A stretch of DNA of 64,000 nucleotides from Bacteroidaceae bacterium (GCA_017466065.1 JAFTUV010000025.1:62001-126000), one strand, 5' to 3'; shown: positions 43,414 to 54,755, numbered from the stretch's first letter. The notes: generated from the letters alone by a model not told the origin. Made by a program: numbers and translations.

Positions 43414-45387
43414 ATGAATAAATTTTTGAATCGAAAAGTGAAGGCTGAGCCAAAGGTGAAGCCGAATGTACAATACTTTATCCAAGGAAAGGCCTTCGAT
43501 TTTTTGAATGAATGTGCTGCTTGTTGGAATGCATTGGAAGAGGCTCGCCGCAAATTGCGGCGAAGCCTTATGTACAGCTATGGCGACCAATGGGGTGATT
43601 ACGTTCGCGACCCGGATACATTGAACTATATAACCGAGGGTGATTTGATAAAAAAGAACGGTAAGGTTCCTTTGAAGAATAATATGATAGCTCCGATTTT
43701 GAATAACATAGACGGGCAATTGCGACAAAATTTAATGCGTCCGTTGTGTGTTGCACGCGACCAAAAAGAGAATAAGATTGGAGAAATGATGTCTATTGCC
43801 ATAGAGTATGTACATGATATCAACGAAATGGAGGAGTTGGATTCCGATTCCATGCGTGTGATGTTGAATGGTGGAATGACTGCACAGCGTATAGAGTATG
43901 GTATAAATCCTGCAAAAAGCAGGTTGGATGTTTGGGTGTATGGCGTAAACCCCTCACGCCTGTTTTTCAATACCAATCTTGAAGATGTACGTATGTGGGA
44001 TGTTAACTGCATAGGCGAGCTTCTTGATATACCGTTGGAAGATGTGTTGGCGCATTTCGGGCACTCGCCCGAAGCGAAACAAAAGATAATGGAGGTGTAT
44101 TGTGACACTGCTGACGGTTTCTGCGATACCGATGCGATGCAAGGGAAAGAAGTTCGCGATTTGTCGTTCTTCACAGCTTCGCGCAGTGATCTGTGCCGAG
44201 TAATACTTGGTTGGAAATTGGAGACTCGCGATGCCTATTATTGGAATGATACGGCAAAAGGCACATGGGGTTATCTTCCATATACCACCGCATCGAAAAA
44301 GATGATGGATGCCGAAAATGAAAAACGTCGTAAAGATACTCCCTCGGCAGAAGAAGAGGACCTATTGTTGATAGAATATTCTTATACGACTGAACGCTAT
44401 TGGTATTATCGCTATATGACACCTTATGGCGATATTCTGCAGGAAGGACGTAGCCCTTATTGGCATGGTGAGCACAATTATGTGTTGCATCTTTATCCGC
44501 TTGTTCAGGGTAAATTAGGAAATTTTGTAGAGCAGTTTATCGACCAGCAAAGGGCGATAAACCGTACTGCGACCCTCATTGATTTTATTCGAGGAACATC
44601 ATCAAAAGGAGTTCTTGTAGTGGATGATGATGCTTTCGAAAGTATGTCGCGCGAGGAGGTTATCGACGAATATGTGCGTTACAATGGCGTGCTTTTTGTT
44701 AAACTTAAACCGGGGCAGAGTATCGACGGTGTTGTGCGCCAATACAACAGTTCGGCTTCTGTTGCAGGAGATTTTGAACTCTTGAGCCTGCAATTGCGTT
44801 TAATTAACGAAATTTCGGGCGTCAATTCGGCAATGCAGGGGCAAGCTCCCAAGGCCGGTACCCCTGCAAGCCTTTACGCACTGCAGGTACAGAACTCCTC
44901 ACTGAACCTTAAAGGTTTGTTCGACAGTTTTCGTGCGTTCCGTCGTCGTCGCGATTATAAATTGATGAAAACCATTCAGCAATTTTATACCGAAGGGCGT
45001 TACATCGATTTAGCCGGTAGCCAATACAATGAAGAGTCTAAGTGGTACAATCCCGATAAGGTGCAGAATGCCGAAATTGATTTGACCATCTCCGAAGGGT
45101 ATAATACACCGGCATACCAGATGCTTGGCAATGAATTTCTTATGGAACTTTTCAAGGCGAATGCCTTGGATGTTAAAACAATGCTCGAAAACTCCTCTTA
45201 TCCATTTGCTCAAAAGATTCTGGAGGCATTAAGGCGTAACGAAGAGGAGGCTGCACAAGGAGCACCGTTGAGCGGAATTTCACCCGAACTGATGACACAA
45301 CTGTCTGCTTCCTCCGCAACAGATGTAATACCTGATACGGCGCCATATGAAGATGTGGATAAAGAAGTTCGAACTGTTCCAAAATAA
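43414..45387 (+). CDS. Phage portal protein, P22-type
   Basis: 657 residues. Typical portal features: YSYGDQWGDY near the start, NNMIAPILNNIDGQLRQNLMRP (wing/stem strand, ~88-109), a middle region with YGVNPSRLFFNTNLEDVRMWD, then the long helix-rich FVEQFIDQQRAINRTATLIDF and QGQAPKAGTPASLYALQVQNS, which match the crown/stem helices of P22 and crAss-like portals. The C-terminus (MTQLSASSATDVIP) is acidic. Portals form the dodecameric DNA gate of capsids and need terminase and capsid partners; none is present here. No mutations break the gene. Starts 30 bases after the polyvalent gene. Confidence 0.75.
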   Translation: MNKFLNRKVKAEPKVKPNVQYFIQGKAFDFLNECAACWNALEEARRKLRRSLMYSYGDQWGDYVRDPDTLNYITEGDLIKKNGKVPLKNNMIAPILNNIDGQLRQNLMRPLCVARDQKENKIGEMMSIAIEYVHDINEMEELDSDSMRVMLNGGMTAQRIEYGINPAKSRLDVWVYGVNPSRLFFNTNLEDVRMWDVNCIGELLDIPLEDVLAHFGHSPEAKQKIMEVYCDTADGFCDTDAMQGKEVRDLSFFTASRSDLCRVILGWKLETRDAYYWNDTAKGTWGYLPYTTASKKMMDAENEKRRKDTPSAEEEDLLLIEYSYTTERYWYYRYMTPYGDILQEGRSPYWHGEHNYVLHLYPLVQGKLGNFVEQFIDQQRAINRTATLIDFIRGTSSKGVLVVDDDAFESMSREEVIDEYVRYNGVLFVKLKPGQSIDGVVRQYNSSASVAGDFELLSLQLRLINEISGVNSAMQGQAPKAGTPASLYALQVQNSSLNLKGLFDSFRAFRRRRDYKLMKTIQQFYTEGRYIDLAGSQYNEESKWYNPDKVQNAEIDLTISEGYNTPAYQMLGNEFLMELFKANALDVKTMLENSSYPFAQKILEALRRNEEEAAQGAPLSGISPELMTQLSASSATDVIPDTAPYEDVDKEVRTVPK

Positions 45388-45475
45388 CTTTTTTTATTGT
45401 TGTAATAATAACTTGTTTGTTTTTTTTCTATCTTCGCATTCGAATTAGAAGTTGTTTAATTAAAAAATATCACTT

Positions 45476-45901
45476 ATGAAAAAATTATTATCCTTGTCGG
45501 TGGTGATTATAATGTTTGTTGTTGCATTTGTAACAACTTCGTGCAGTACCGCAAAATCTATTAACAAAGCATTCGAGAAGAATGGTTATGTAATGACGTC
45601 ACTCACTCCGCAACAGCAGGCCGAGTTGGCTCCTATCGTATCGGCATTCCCTGCATTCAATCAGACCGCAGTAGGATATATACAGGCCGATGCAAAATCC
45701 ATTACTTTTGTTTATCAGGTAGATGAGGCTGTGTGGAATTCATACGGCAACGTTCTTTCCAATGCCGGTTTTTCGAATATGGGTGTTGGTTTTGTAAAGG
45801 CCGATAAAGCAAAAGGGATAACTTACAATATCAGTTCAAAATCGACAACGGTATACAAGCAACCTTATCTGTTGGTAACATACACCTACGCAGCATTCTG
45901 A
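45476..45901 (+). CDS. Small lipoprotein of unknown function
   Basis: 141 residues. The signal MKKLLSLSVVIIMFVVAFVTTSC gives Cys23 as lipidation site. The mature part is a small alpha/beta domain (NGYVMTSLTPQQQAELAPIV, TFVYQVDEAVWNSYGNVL, YNISSKSTTVYKQPYLLVTY) with no recognised family. A TATCTTCG -7 box (45429-45436) and the recurring AGAAGTTGTTTAA motif precede it. A strong terminator follows, whose loop holds the -33 element of the ligA promoter. Confidence 0.75.
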   Translation: MKKLLSLSVVIIMFVVAFVTTSCSTAKSINKAFEKNGYVMTSLTPQQQAELAPIVSAFPAFNQTAVGYIQADAKSITFVYQVDEAVWNSYGNVLSNAGFSNMGVGFVKADKAKGITYNISSKSTTVYKQPYLLVTYTYAAF

Positions 45902-45918
45902 TAAAAGTTGTTTATGGT

Positions 45919-45954
45919 AAAAGAATGATAACCGTTGTCGGTTATCATTCTTTT
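45919..45954 (+). terminator. Lipoprotein-gene terminator overlapping the ligA promoter
   Basis: Perfect 15-16-base stem (AAAGAATGATAACCG) with loop TTGT and trailing T's. Confidence 0.85.
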
Positions 45955-45965
45955 TAGTATCTTCG
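45934..45965 (+). promoter_or_regulatory. ligA promoter
   Basis: GTTG (45934-45937), 20 bases, then TATCTTCG (45958-45965). The -33 element lies in the loop of the preceding terminator. Predicted start near 45972, leader about 17 bases. Confidence 0.65.
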
Positions 45966-45976
45966 CGTATGAATAA

Positions 45977-47986
<2,010 letters not shown>

Positions 47987-48094
47987 CATGAATAAAAGAA
48001 TTTACATATTTTATATAATTTCGTTGTTATAATGTAACGAAGTTGATGATTTTTGATGTAAATTTGTCACCGAAAAAACTATACTTGATATTTT

Positions 48095-48997
48095 ATGATG
48101 CAAAATAGATTGAAAGGCATGGGGGTAGCTGTTGTAACGCCCTTTACAGAAGATAATGAAGTGGACTATGCGGCATTGGATAATCTTGTACAAATGCAAT
48201 TGGATGGTGGTACCGATTATCTGTGTGTCTTGGGGACAACTGCCGAAACACCAACATTGACAGTAGACGAGAAACGCAATATTCGAAAGTGCATCATAAA
48301 AAAAGTTGCAGGTCGTTTACCTATAATGTTGGGAGTCGGTGGTAATTCCACTCAAGCATTGGTCGAAGAACTTAAAACAGAAGATCTTCAAGGTGTTGAT
48401 GCAATTCTTTCTGTGGTTCCATATTACAACAAACCTTCGCAAACAGGAATATATCAACATTATAAAGCCATTGCGGCAGCCACCGATTTACCTATATACC
48501 TGTATAATGTACCCGGCCGTACCGGGGTGAATATGTTGCCCGATACAGTTGTTCGCCTGGCCGAGGAGTGTCCGAATATAGTGGGTGTAAAAGAGGCTTC
48601 GGGCAATATGCAACAGATTAAAGAGATTATAGAGCGTACACCCGATGATTTTGTGGTTCTTTCGGGTGACGACGGCATTACTTACGATGTCATTAGAGCA
48701 GGTGGCAACGGTGTTGTGTCTGTTTTTGGCAATGCCTATCCTCGTGAATTCTCGCAGATGGTAGCATTGATGGCCGCCGGTGAATATGCTGCAGCCGAGG
48801 AACTGAAAGATTGCTTCACCAATGTGATAAAGCAACTTTTTGCCGATGGCAATCCCGGTGGAATAAAATCGTTGCTTGCACATAAGTCTCTTGTAAAAAA
48901 TATTCTGCGTTTACCATTGGTTCCTGTTTGCGATAAGGTGGACAATGCCATACTTGAAGCAATGAATGAACTTGATGCCCGAATAGCCGGCAGATAA
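48095..48997 (+). CDS. dapA: 4-hydroxy-tetrahydrodipicolinate synthase
   Basis: 300-residue TIM-barrel aldolase condensing pyruvate with aspartate semialdehyde, the first step of lysine and meso-diaminopimelate synthesis. Motifs: GTTAETPTL (catalytic Thr pair), Tyr in YLYNVPGRTGVN, Schiff-base Lys in GVKEASGN and GDDGITYDVIRAGGNGVVSV. Length is normal. Followed after 20 bases by the 2-hydroxyacid dehydrogenase gene, which may share its transcript. A TAAATTTG box at 48059-48066 lies 29 bases upstream. Confidence 0.96.
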   Translation: MMQNRLKGMGVAVVTPFTEDNEVDYAALDNLVQMQLDGGTDYLCVLGTTAETPTLTVDEKRNIRKCIIKKVAGRLPIMLGVGGNSTQALVEELKTEDLQGVDAILSVVPYYNKPSQTGIYQHYKAIAAATDLPIYLYNVPGRTGVNMLPDTVVRLAEECPNIVGVKEASGNMQQIKEIIERTPDDFVVLSGDDGITYDVIRAGGNGVVSVFGNAYPREFSQMVALMAAGEYAAAEELKDCFTNVIKQLFADGNPGGIKSLLAHKSLVKNILRLPLVPVCDKVDNAILEAMNELDARIAGR

Positions 48998-49017
48998 TTA
49001 TTTTATACATCGGTAGG

Positions 49018-49977
49018 ATGAAGAAGGTTTTGATTACATATAATATTTTCGCAGACCTTTATCGCGGAATATTGAAGGACTTCGACATTACAATGCCACC
49101 CGATGGGGTGCAATCGTTTACCTACGACGAGGCGCTTTCTATTATAGATGAATATGATGCTTTGCATTCTATGTGGAACTTTCCCGTCGACAGACGGTTA
49201 TTGTCGGCCGGCAAGCGTTTGAAGATTGTTTCCAATTTTGCTGTTGGTTACGATAATATCGATGTTGCGGCTGCCACAGAATTGGGGATATGCATAGCCA
49301 ACACTCCCGACCCTGTGACCGAGCCTACAGCCGATGTCGCAATGGGGCTTATGATTGATGTGATGCGACGTATTACCGATTTCGACAAGAAACAACGCAC
49401 CGGTAAATATGTGAAAGGCATTATGGATAATCTTGGAACATCGTTGTGGGGCAAACAATTGGGTATCGTTGGTATGGGACGCATAGGCAGTTCGTTGGCA
49501 CGCCGAGCAAAATCTTCGGGAATGTCGGTAGCATATACCAATCGCAACCGTCTGATGCCCGAGGCCGAGATTGCTTTAGGTGTTACATATATGCCGCTTG
49601 ACGAACTTTTAAGAACTTCAGATGTGATTTCGCTTAATGCTCCGTTGACATCGCAGACCCATCACATAATTAACAGTGAGACTTTGGCTATGATGAAGCC
49701 TACCGCATATCTTATAAATACGGCTCGTGGCCCGCTTGTGGATGAAAAGGCTCTTACAGAAGCCTTACGCGAGCAACGTATTGCCGGTGCAGGGCTCGAT
49801 GTATACGAATTCAACGATACCGTAACAGCCGAATTGCTCGCCTTGCCGAATACCGTTCTTGTTCCGCACATAGGTACCCAGACAGCCGAGTGCCGAGCCG
49901 AGATGGCAACGTTTGCTGCTGAAAACATTCGTAACTTCTTTTTTGGTGGCAGAGTGGCGCAAGTGAACAAAAAATAA
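49018..49977 (+). CDS. D-isomer-specific 2-hydroxyacid dehydrogenase
   Basis: 319 residues. Split catalytic domain and Rossmann domain with GIVGMGRIGSSLARRA (NAD site), LNAPLTSQTHHIIN, INTARGPLVDEKAL (Arg), and catalytic Glu/His in AGLDVYEFND...NTVLVPHIGTQT. Similar to glyoxylate/hydroxypyruvate and D-lactate dehydrogenases. Exact substrate is unknown. It lies 20 bases after dapA and 1 base before the DUF2400 gene, on the same strand, suggesting an operon. Confidence 0.88.
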   Translation: MKKVLITYNIFADLYRGILKDFDITMPPDGVQSFTYDEALSIIDEYDALHSMWNFPVDRRLLSAGKRLKIVSNFAVGYDNIDVAAATELGICIANTPDPVTEPTADVAMGLMIDVMRRITDFDKKQRTGKYVKGIMDNLGTSLWGKQLGIVGMGRIGSSLARRAKSSGMSVAYTNRNRLMPEAEIALGVTYMPLDELLRTSDVISLNAPLTSQTHHIINSETLAMMKPTAYLINTARGPLVDEKALTEALREQRIAGAGLDVYEFNDTVTAELLALPNTVLVPHIGTQTAECRAEMATFAAENIRNFFFGGRVAQVNKK

Positions 49978-49978
49978 G

Positions 49979-50749
49979 ATGAACATGGAGCGATTGAAAG
50001 CTATATTGGATAGCAAAGTGCTGTTGTACAACCGTAAGGACTTTATCATAAATGATCCTGTCTCTTTCCCACATTATTTTAAGGAGAAAAGAGATATAGA
50101 GATAGCATCACTGCTTGCATCGGTAATTGCTTGGGGAAACCGTACAATGATTCTTCGTTCCGGTCGCAAGATGTTTTTCGATATAATGGATGGCAAGCCA
50201 TACGATTTCATAATGAAAGGCAATTGGAATAGTCTTGATGAATCGGCAAACATACATCGAACATTTTTTGTTCGTGATTTTGTCTATTTATGTCGTGGAT
50301 TGCAATATATATACGAACGTGTTTCTACGTTAGAAGAACTTTTCATTGGCTGTTCCACTTGGGATGGAATATTGCGTTTGCGCAATGAGTTGTCGTTTGC
50401 AAACGATGGTAACTTTACCAGGCATATTTCCAACCCCGTGGCATCGGCCGGCAGGCCGGCGTCGGCTTGTAAACGCATGCATATGATGTTACGTTGGCTC
50501 TGTCGCCAGGATGGTGTGGTTGATTTGGGTGTGTGGAAAGAGATTCCATCATCAAAACTTATGATACCGCTCGATGTGCATGTGGCACGAACAGGCAGAA
50601 TGCTTGGTCTTATAAAAAGAAAACAGAACGATCGCAAGACTGTAGAAGAATTGACAGCCGCGCTTCGCCTTATGTGTCCCGATGACCCGGTCAAATACGA
50701 TTTTGCCCTTTTTGGCGTAGGTGTCGAGGGCGATACATTTTTTGAATAG
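49979..50749 (+). CDS. DUF2400 / TIGR02757 family protein
   Basis: 256 residues. Strongly conserved family found in Bacteroidetes and others: YNRKDFIINDPVSFPHYF, ASLLASVIAWGNRTMILRS, SPKRMHMMLRWLCR-like core (ACKRMHMMLRWLCRQDG) and PLDVHVARTGRMLGLIKR, ending CPDDPVKYDFALFGVGV. The helical core and the PLDVH motif recall HhH-GPD DNA glycosylases, but no activity is known. Starts 1 base past the preceding stop; 14 bases ahead of maeB. Confidence 0.85.
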   Translation: MNMERLKAILDSKVLLYNRKDFIINDPVSFPHYFKEKRDIEIASLLASVIAWGNRTMILRSGRKMFFDIMDGKPYDFIMKGNWNSLDESANIHRTFFVRDFVYLCRGLQYIYERVSTLEELFIGCSTWDGILRLRNELSFANDGNFTRHISNPVASAGRPASACKRMHMMLRWLCRQDGVVDLGVWKEIPSSKLMIPLDVHVARTGRMLGLIKRKQNDRKTVEELTAALRLMCPDDPVKYDFALFGVGVEGDTFFE

Positions 50750-50763
50750 AAATTTATTATAAT

Positions 50764-53040
50764 ATGGCAAAGATTACAAAAGAAGATGCATTAAGATACC
50801 ATGAGGGAAAACGTCCCGGAAAAATAGAGGTGGTACCTACCAAACCGTATTTCACTCAAACAGACCTTTCGTTGGCTTATTCGCCCGGTGTTGCCGAACC
50901 TTGTCTCGAGATACAGAAAGATCCGCAGAATGCTTATAAATATACCGATAAAGGTAACCTTGTAGCTGTTATTTCAAATGGTACGGCAGTTTTGGGGTTG
51001 GGTGATATTGGTGCGTTAAGCGGTAAGCCTGTAATGGAGGGTAAAGGGTTGCTCTTTAAAATATATGCCGGTATAGATGTATTCGATATTGAGGTAAACG
51101 AGAGCGATCCAGATAAATTTGTTGAGGCTGTAAAAGCAATATCGCCAACTTTTGGCGGTATAAACCTCGAGGATATCAAGGCACCCGAATGTTTTGAAAT
51201 TGAACGTCGCTTAAAAGAGGAACTTGATATTCCTGTGATGCACGACGACCAGCATGGTACTGCCATAATTTCTGCAGCCGGTTTGTTGAATGCCCTCGAT
51301 GTTAACGGAAAAAATATATCCGAGGTTAAAGTTGTCGTCAACGGTGCCGGTGCGGCTGCAATATCGTGTGCACGCCTATATATAGCATTGGGCGTAAGTA
51401 AAAATAATCTTGTGATGCTCGACAGTAAGGGTGTTATAAGAAGCGACCGCGACAGGCTGACACCCGAGAAAAAAGAATTTGCTACAGACCGACGCGATAT
51501 TTCCACTCTTTCCGAGGCTGTCGCCAATGCCGACGTATTCCTGGGCTTGTCAAAAGGCAATGTTCTTACAAAAGATATGGTACGTTCGATGGCAAAGGAC
51601 CCAATTGTTTTTGCTCTTGCCAACCCTGTACCGGAAATTTCATACGAGGATGCCATGGATAGTCGTCCCGATGTGTTGATGAGTACCGGACGTACCGATT
51701 ATCCCAATCAGATAAACAATGTGATAGGCTTCCCGTATATATTCCGAGGTGCTCTTGATACGGCTGCAACAGCCATTAACGAGGAGATGAAGTTGGCTGC
51801 GGTTCGTGCTATTGCCGACCTTGCCAAACAGCCTGTTCCCGAGATTGTGAACAAGGTGTATCATGTAAGCAATCTTAAATTCGGGCGTGAGTATTTTCTA
51901 CCCAAACCTGTGGATCCGCGTCTTTTGGTCGAGGTGTCTGTGGCTGTAGCAAAGGCTGCCATTGCAAGCGGTGTAGCCCGTAAGACAATCGAGGATTGGG
52001 ATAAATATAAAGAACATTTGGTCGAGTTTATGGGGCGCGAGTCGAAGCTTACACAGCAGATACTTGATACCGCACGTTCAAAAACTCAACGTATTGTTTT
52101 TGCCGAAGGAGCGCACCCCTCGATGCTTAAAGCAGCAGTTCTTGCAAAAGAGGAGGGTATATGCAATCCTATTCTGCTTGGTAACGACGAGATAATAAGA
52201 AAACTTGCAAAGGAGCATAATCTCAGCCTCGATGGTGTAGAGGTAGTTAATTTGCGACACCCCGATGAGGCCTCTCGTCGTGAACGCTATGCACGTATCT
52301 TGGCCGATAAACGTCGTCGCGAGGGTTACACCTTCGAGGAGGCGAACGATAAGATGTTCGAGCGTAACTACTTTGGTATGATGATGGTTGAAACGGGTGA
52401 AGCCGATGCATTCATCACCGGTTTATATACGAGATATTCCAACACCATTAAGGTTGCAAAAGAGGTTATCGGTCTGCAAGACGGTTTCTCGCACTTTGGT
52501 ACCATGCACATCCTTAATTCAAAGAAAGGAACATATTTTGTGGCAGATACACTCATTAATCGAAGCCTCGACACCGATTCTCTTATCGATATAGCTCGTT
52601 TGGCCGATAAAGCAGTCCGTTTCTTCAATCACGAACCTGTGATGGCTATGATATCTTATTCGAATTTTGGAACCGACAAAGAGGGTAGTGCCGCAAGTGT
52701 GCACGAGGCCGTTACACGCATGCACGCCGATTATCCCCATTTGACTGTGGATGGCGAGATGCAGGTGAACATAGCCATTAACAACGAATTACGCGATAGT
52801 AAATATCCCTTTACAAGACTTCAGGGCAAGGAGGTTAACACTCTTATATTCCCTTGCTTGAGTGCTGCAAATTCATCGTATAAGATGTTGCAGGCATTGA
52901 GTCCCGATTCTGAAATTATAGGACCCATTCAGATTGGTCTTAACAAGCCTATTCACTTTATTGATTTCGAAAGTACGGTTCAGGAGATATTGAATGTGGT
53001 TGCTGTTGCTGCGATAGATGCAATGGTAAATAATAAGTAG
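50764..53040 (+). CDS. maeB: NADP-dependent malic enzyme with phosphotransacetylase-like domain
   Basis: 758 residues: malic enzyme domain (~1-430) with LSLAYSPGVAEPCLEI, HDDQHGTAIISAAGL and VNGAGAAAISCARL, then a PTA-like C-terminal domain (~435-758; RIVFAEGAHPSMLKAA, GLQDGFSHFGTMHILNSKKG). It decarboxylates malate to pyruvate; in MaeB the PTA-like domain is regulatory, binding acetyl-CoA, rather than catalytic. Length is as expected for MaeB. Fourteen bases after the DUF2400 gene, end of the unit. Confidence 0.95.
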   Translation: MAKITKEDALRYHEGKRPGKIEVVPTKPYFTQTDLSLAYSPGVAEPCLEIQKDPQNAYKYTDKGNLVAVISNGTAVLGLGDIGALSGKPVMEGKGLLFKIYAGIDVFDIEVNESDPDKFVEAVKAISPTFGGINLEDIKAPECFEIERRLKEELDIPVMHDDQHGTAIISAAGLLNALDVNGKNISEVKVVVNGAGAAAISCARLYIALGVSKNNLVMLDSKGVIRSDRDRLTPEKKEFATDRRDISTLSEAVANADVFLGLSKGNVLTKDMVRSMAKDPIVFALANPVPEISYEDAMDSRPDVLMSTGRTDYPNQINNVIGFPYIFRGALDTAATAINEEMKLAAVRAIADLAKQPVPEIVNKVYHVSNLKFGREYFLPKPVDPRLLVEVSVAVAKAAIASGVARKTIEDWDKYKEHLVEFMGRESKLTQQILDTARSKTQRIVFAEGAHPSMLKAAVLAKEEGICNPILLGNDEIIRKLAKEHNLSLDGVEVVNLRHPDEASRRERYARILADKRRREGYTFEEANDKMFERNYFGMMMVETGEADAFITGLYTRYSNTIKVAKEVIGLQDGFSHFGTMHILNSKKGTYFVADTLINRSLDTDSLIDIARLADKAVRFFNHEPVMAMISYSNFGTDKEGSAASVHEAVTRMHADYPHLTVDGEMQVNIAINNELRDSKYPFTRLQGKEVNTLIFPCLSAANSSYKMLQALSPDSEIIGPIQIGLNKPIHFIDFESTVQEILNVVAVAAIDAMVNNK

Positions 53041-53143
53041 TAAATTATCGGGTTCTTTTACTCCTTTTTAGGTTTGTAAATACTATGTGAAATATTGTCT
53101 TTAGGTGTATTTTGATATAACTTAAAGAATTAAATTATATCTT

Positions 53144-54745
53144 CTAATTAAGATTACGCTTGCTTAAGCGTAATCTTATATCGTGGCGTATGAATTTATT
53201 AATGGCTTGATAGGTCGGCTCTATCACTCTCATCGGACGGATTCTGCTGTAACGCAACATAAGTCCTAAAAGGCAAAGAATGGCTATAAACAATAACCAA
53301 CCATAAATCTCCTTCATCGACTCCAGCAGCGATTGTATTTGTATCATTCCATACAACTTGTCAATGTGAGTGTGTGAGGTGGATAGTGTAATATTGTCTA
53401 TTCTCTCGTATAGCAACATAGCATTACGCTCCATTACGACTTTAAGCCATCGGCCGACAATTGCTGTTCCGATATTTGCAGCCAAAGCAGAACTGAAGAG
53501 GTTGTGAAGACATACTCCTTCGGTAAAATGGAACGGGAAAGGCAAACGAGTGATAGAGGTCAGCAGTACTGTGCTTATGACTACTTGTGCCATACTACGA
53601 ACAAAAATCGGTAGCATGAGGGTCTCCTTCGGGATATTATAGTCTATTCTGAAGTAAAAATAAGCAAGATATATAGTCAGCAATGAAAAGCCAATGACCA
53701 ACATTCGCTGGTAAGTCCATTTTCTAACAGCAAAGCATATCCAAGTGAAGACAGCCCCCACTGCAATTCCTGCTAAAGAGATATAGTTCAGTGATGCAGC
53801 ATAGAGTCCATCATAACCCAATACGCTGCTCATCAAGGCTTGCTCGAATATATGCGAAGGAGCCAAAAGCAGGTTTACCAGGATTACCGCAATGATTGAC
53901 ATCGACACAATGGGCATAATCAATGTCTTGAGCGAAATATAAGGGTTGCGTATGAATGAAGCCCGCAACAAATTTAATAAAAGTGTTGCCACACCAAATA
54001 CGGTTGCGAAGCGGATATGTTCCGAATACCACCAATCGTAGTGTTCGCCATATATTAACACAAATAGTGCCGACATTGCTGTTGCTCCCCACATCAGCAT
54101 GCCTATCCAATCGATTCCCGATAATGGTAAATGGGGCATTATAGGTATGTCTCTGTATATGATAAGTACCACAAGCCACATAGCAGCCATCAGTACAATC
54201 ATAATCCAATGCATATAGTGCCACGAGGCCCAAGTTGAAAAGAAGGCCAATCCCAGGCCCGAAATTTGCATTGCCGCATTTACCGTGAGGAAGATATAGG
54301 TAAAAAAAACCGACATATCTCGTTTTGGTGTTATCCAAAGTTGTATAGTGGAGTTAAGTTCGAATATCGCCCACAGCCTGAAAAATCCCGTCAGGCAACA
54401 TACTGTAACCAAAACGAGTACACTTTCGGTGTGCATACATATCAGGTTACCAAATATAAGCATGCAGAGTGTTATGGATAGTGTCGTTTTGGGGCGTACT
54501 GCATTTTTTAACCTAAACATCAGCACAAAATAGAGAGCCATACCGATGAGTGATGAGAAACCGGCCATCATGACATCCTCTTTGAGAAGTTGTGTCGAGC
54601 CTGCAATCTCATTGACGGCGGCCATATAGATTCCGCCGGTACATTGCAAAACCATCATAAAGAGGATTATAATCCACGGCTTCATCTTTTCAGGGATAAA
54701 CCGTATCTGGGGAATGGAGAATGGTTGATTATTATTCCAAGACAT
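53144..54745 (-). CDS. EmrB/DHA2-type MFS efflux pump
   Basis: 533 residues, 14 hydrophobic segments, with a Bacteroidetes variant of DHA2 motifs (NEIAGSTQLLKEDVMMAGF; LPLSGIDWIGMLMWG at mid-protein). Inner-membrane drug/proton antiporter. It is the third gene of the tolC-emrA-emrB unit, 10 bases after emrA. A terminator-like hairpin (53150-53177) lies inside its last ten codons. Substrates unknown. Confidence 0.82.
   Translation of the reverse strand: MSWNNNQPFSIPQIRFIPEKMKPWIIILFMMVLQCTGGIYMAAVNEIAGSTQLLKEDVMMAGFSSLIGMALYFVLMFRLKNAVRPKTTLSITLCMLIFGNLICMHTESVLVLVTVCCLTGFFRLWAIFELNSTIQLWITPKRDMSVFFTYIFLTVNAAMQISGLGLAFFSTWASWHYMHWIMIVLMAAMWLVVLIIYRDIPIMPHLPLSGIDWIGMLMWGATAMSALFVLIYGEHYDWWYSEHIRFATVFGVATLLLNLLRASFIRNPYISLKTLIMPIVSMSIIAVILVNLLLAPSHIFEQALMSSVLGYDGLYAASLNYISLAGIAVGAVFTWICFAVRKWTYQRMLVIGFSLLTIYLAYFYFRIDYNIPKETLMLPIFVRSMAQVVISTVLLTSITRLPFPFHFTEGVCLHNLFSSALAANIGTAIVGRWLKVVMERNAMLLYERIDNITLSTSHTHIDKLYGMIQIQSLLESMKEIYGWLLFIAILCLLGLMLRYSRIRPMRVIEPTYQAINKFIRHDIRLRLSKRNLN
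53150..53177 (-). terminator. Hairpin overlapping the emrB-like 3' end
   Basis: Perfect 12-base stem AAGATTACGCTT/AAGCGTAATCTT with 4-base loop within the final codons, followed by AT-rich sequence on the minus strand; a probable terminator embedded in the coding end. Confidence 0.55.
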
Positions 54746-54755
54746 CTTTTGCGGT

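Larger units (their letters stand above)
38287..45387 (+). mobile_element. Phage-derived portal/ejection-protein island
   Basis: Four intact co-oriented genes with short gaps or overlaps: a 182-aa internal virion-like protein, a 146-aa unknown, a 1372-aa polyvalent zincin protein and a 657-aa P22-type portal. Such proteins line the DNA path of podoviruses. Terminase, capsid, tail, integrase and lysis genes are all absent on either side (gamma carbonic anhydrase left; small lipoprotein and ligA right). No flanking direct repeat or tRNA was seen. Reading frames show no frameshift over 7 kb, and codon choice resembles the neighbours, so the island is old or under selection. Confidence 0.7.

Noticed and set aside
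37820..45480. Attachment sites or integrase for the phage island
   Set aside because: No direct repeats, tRNA or recombinase gene were found on either side; only similar promoter boxes in opposite orientation.
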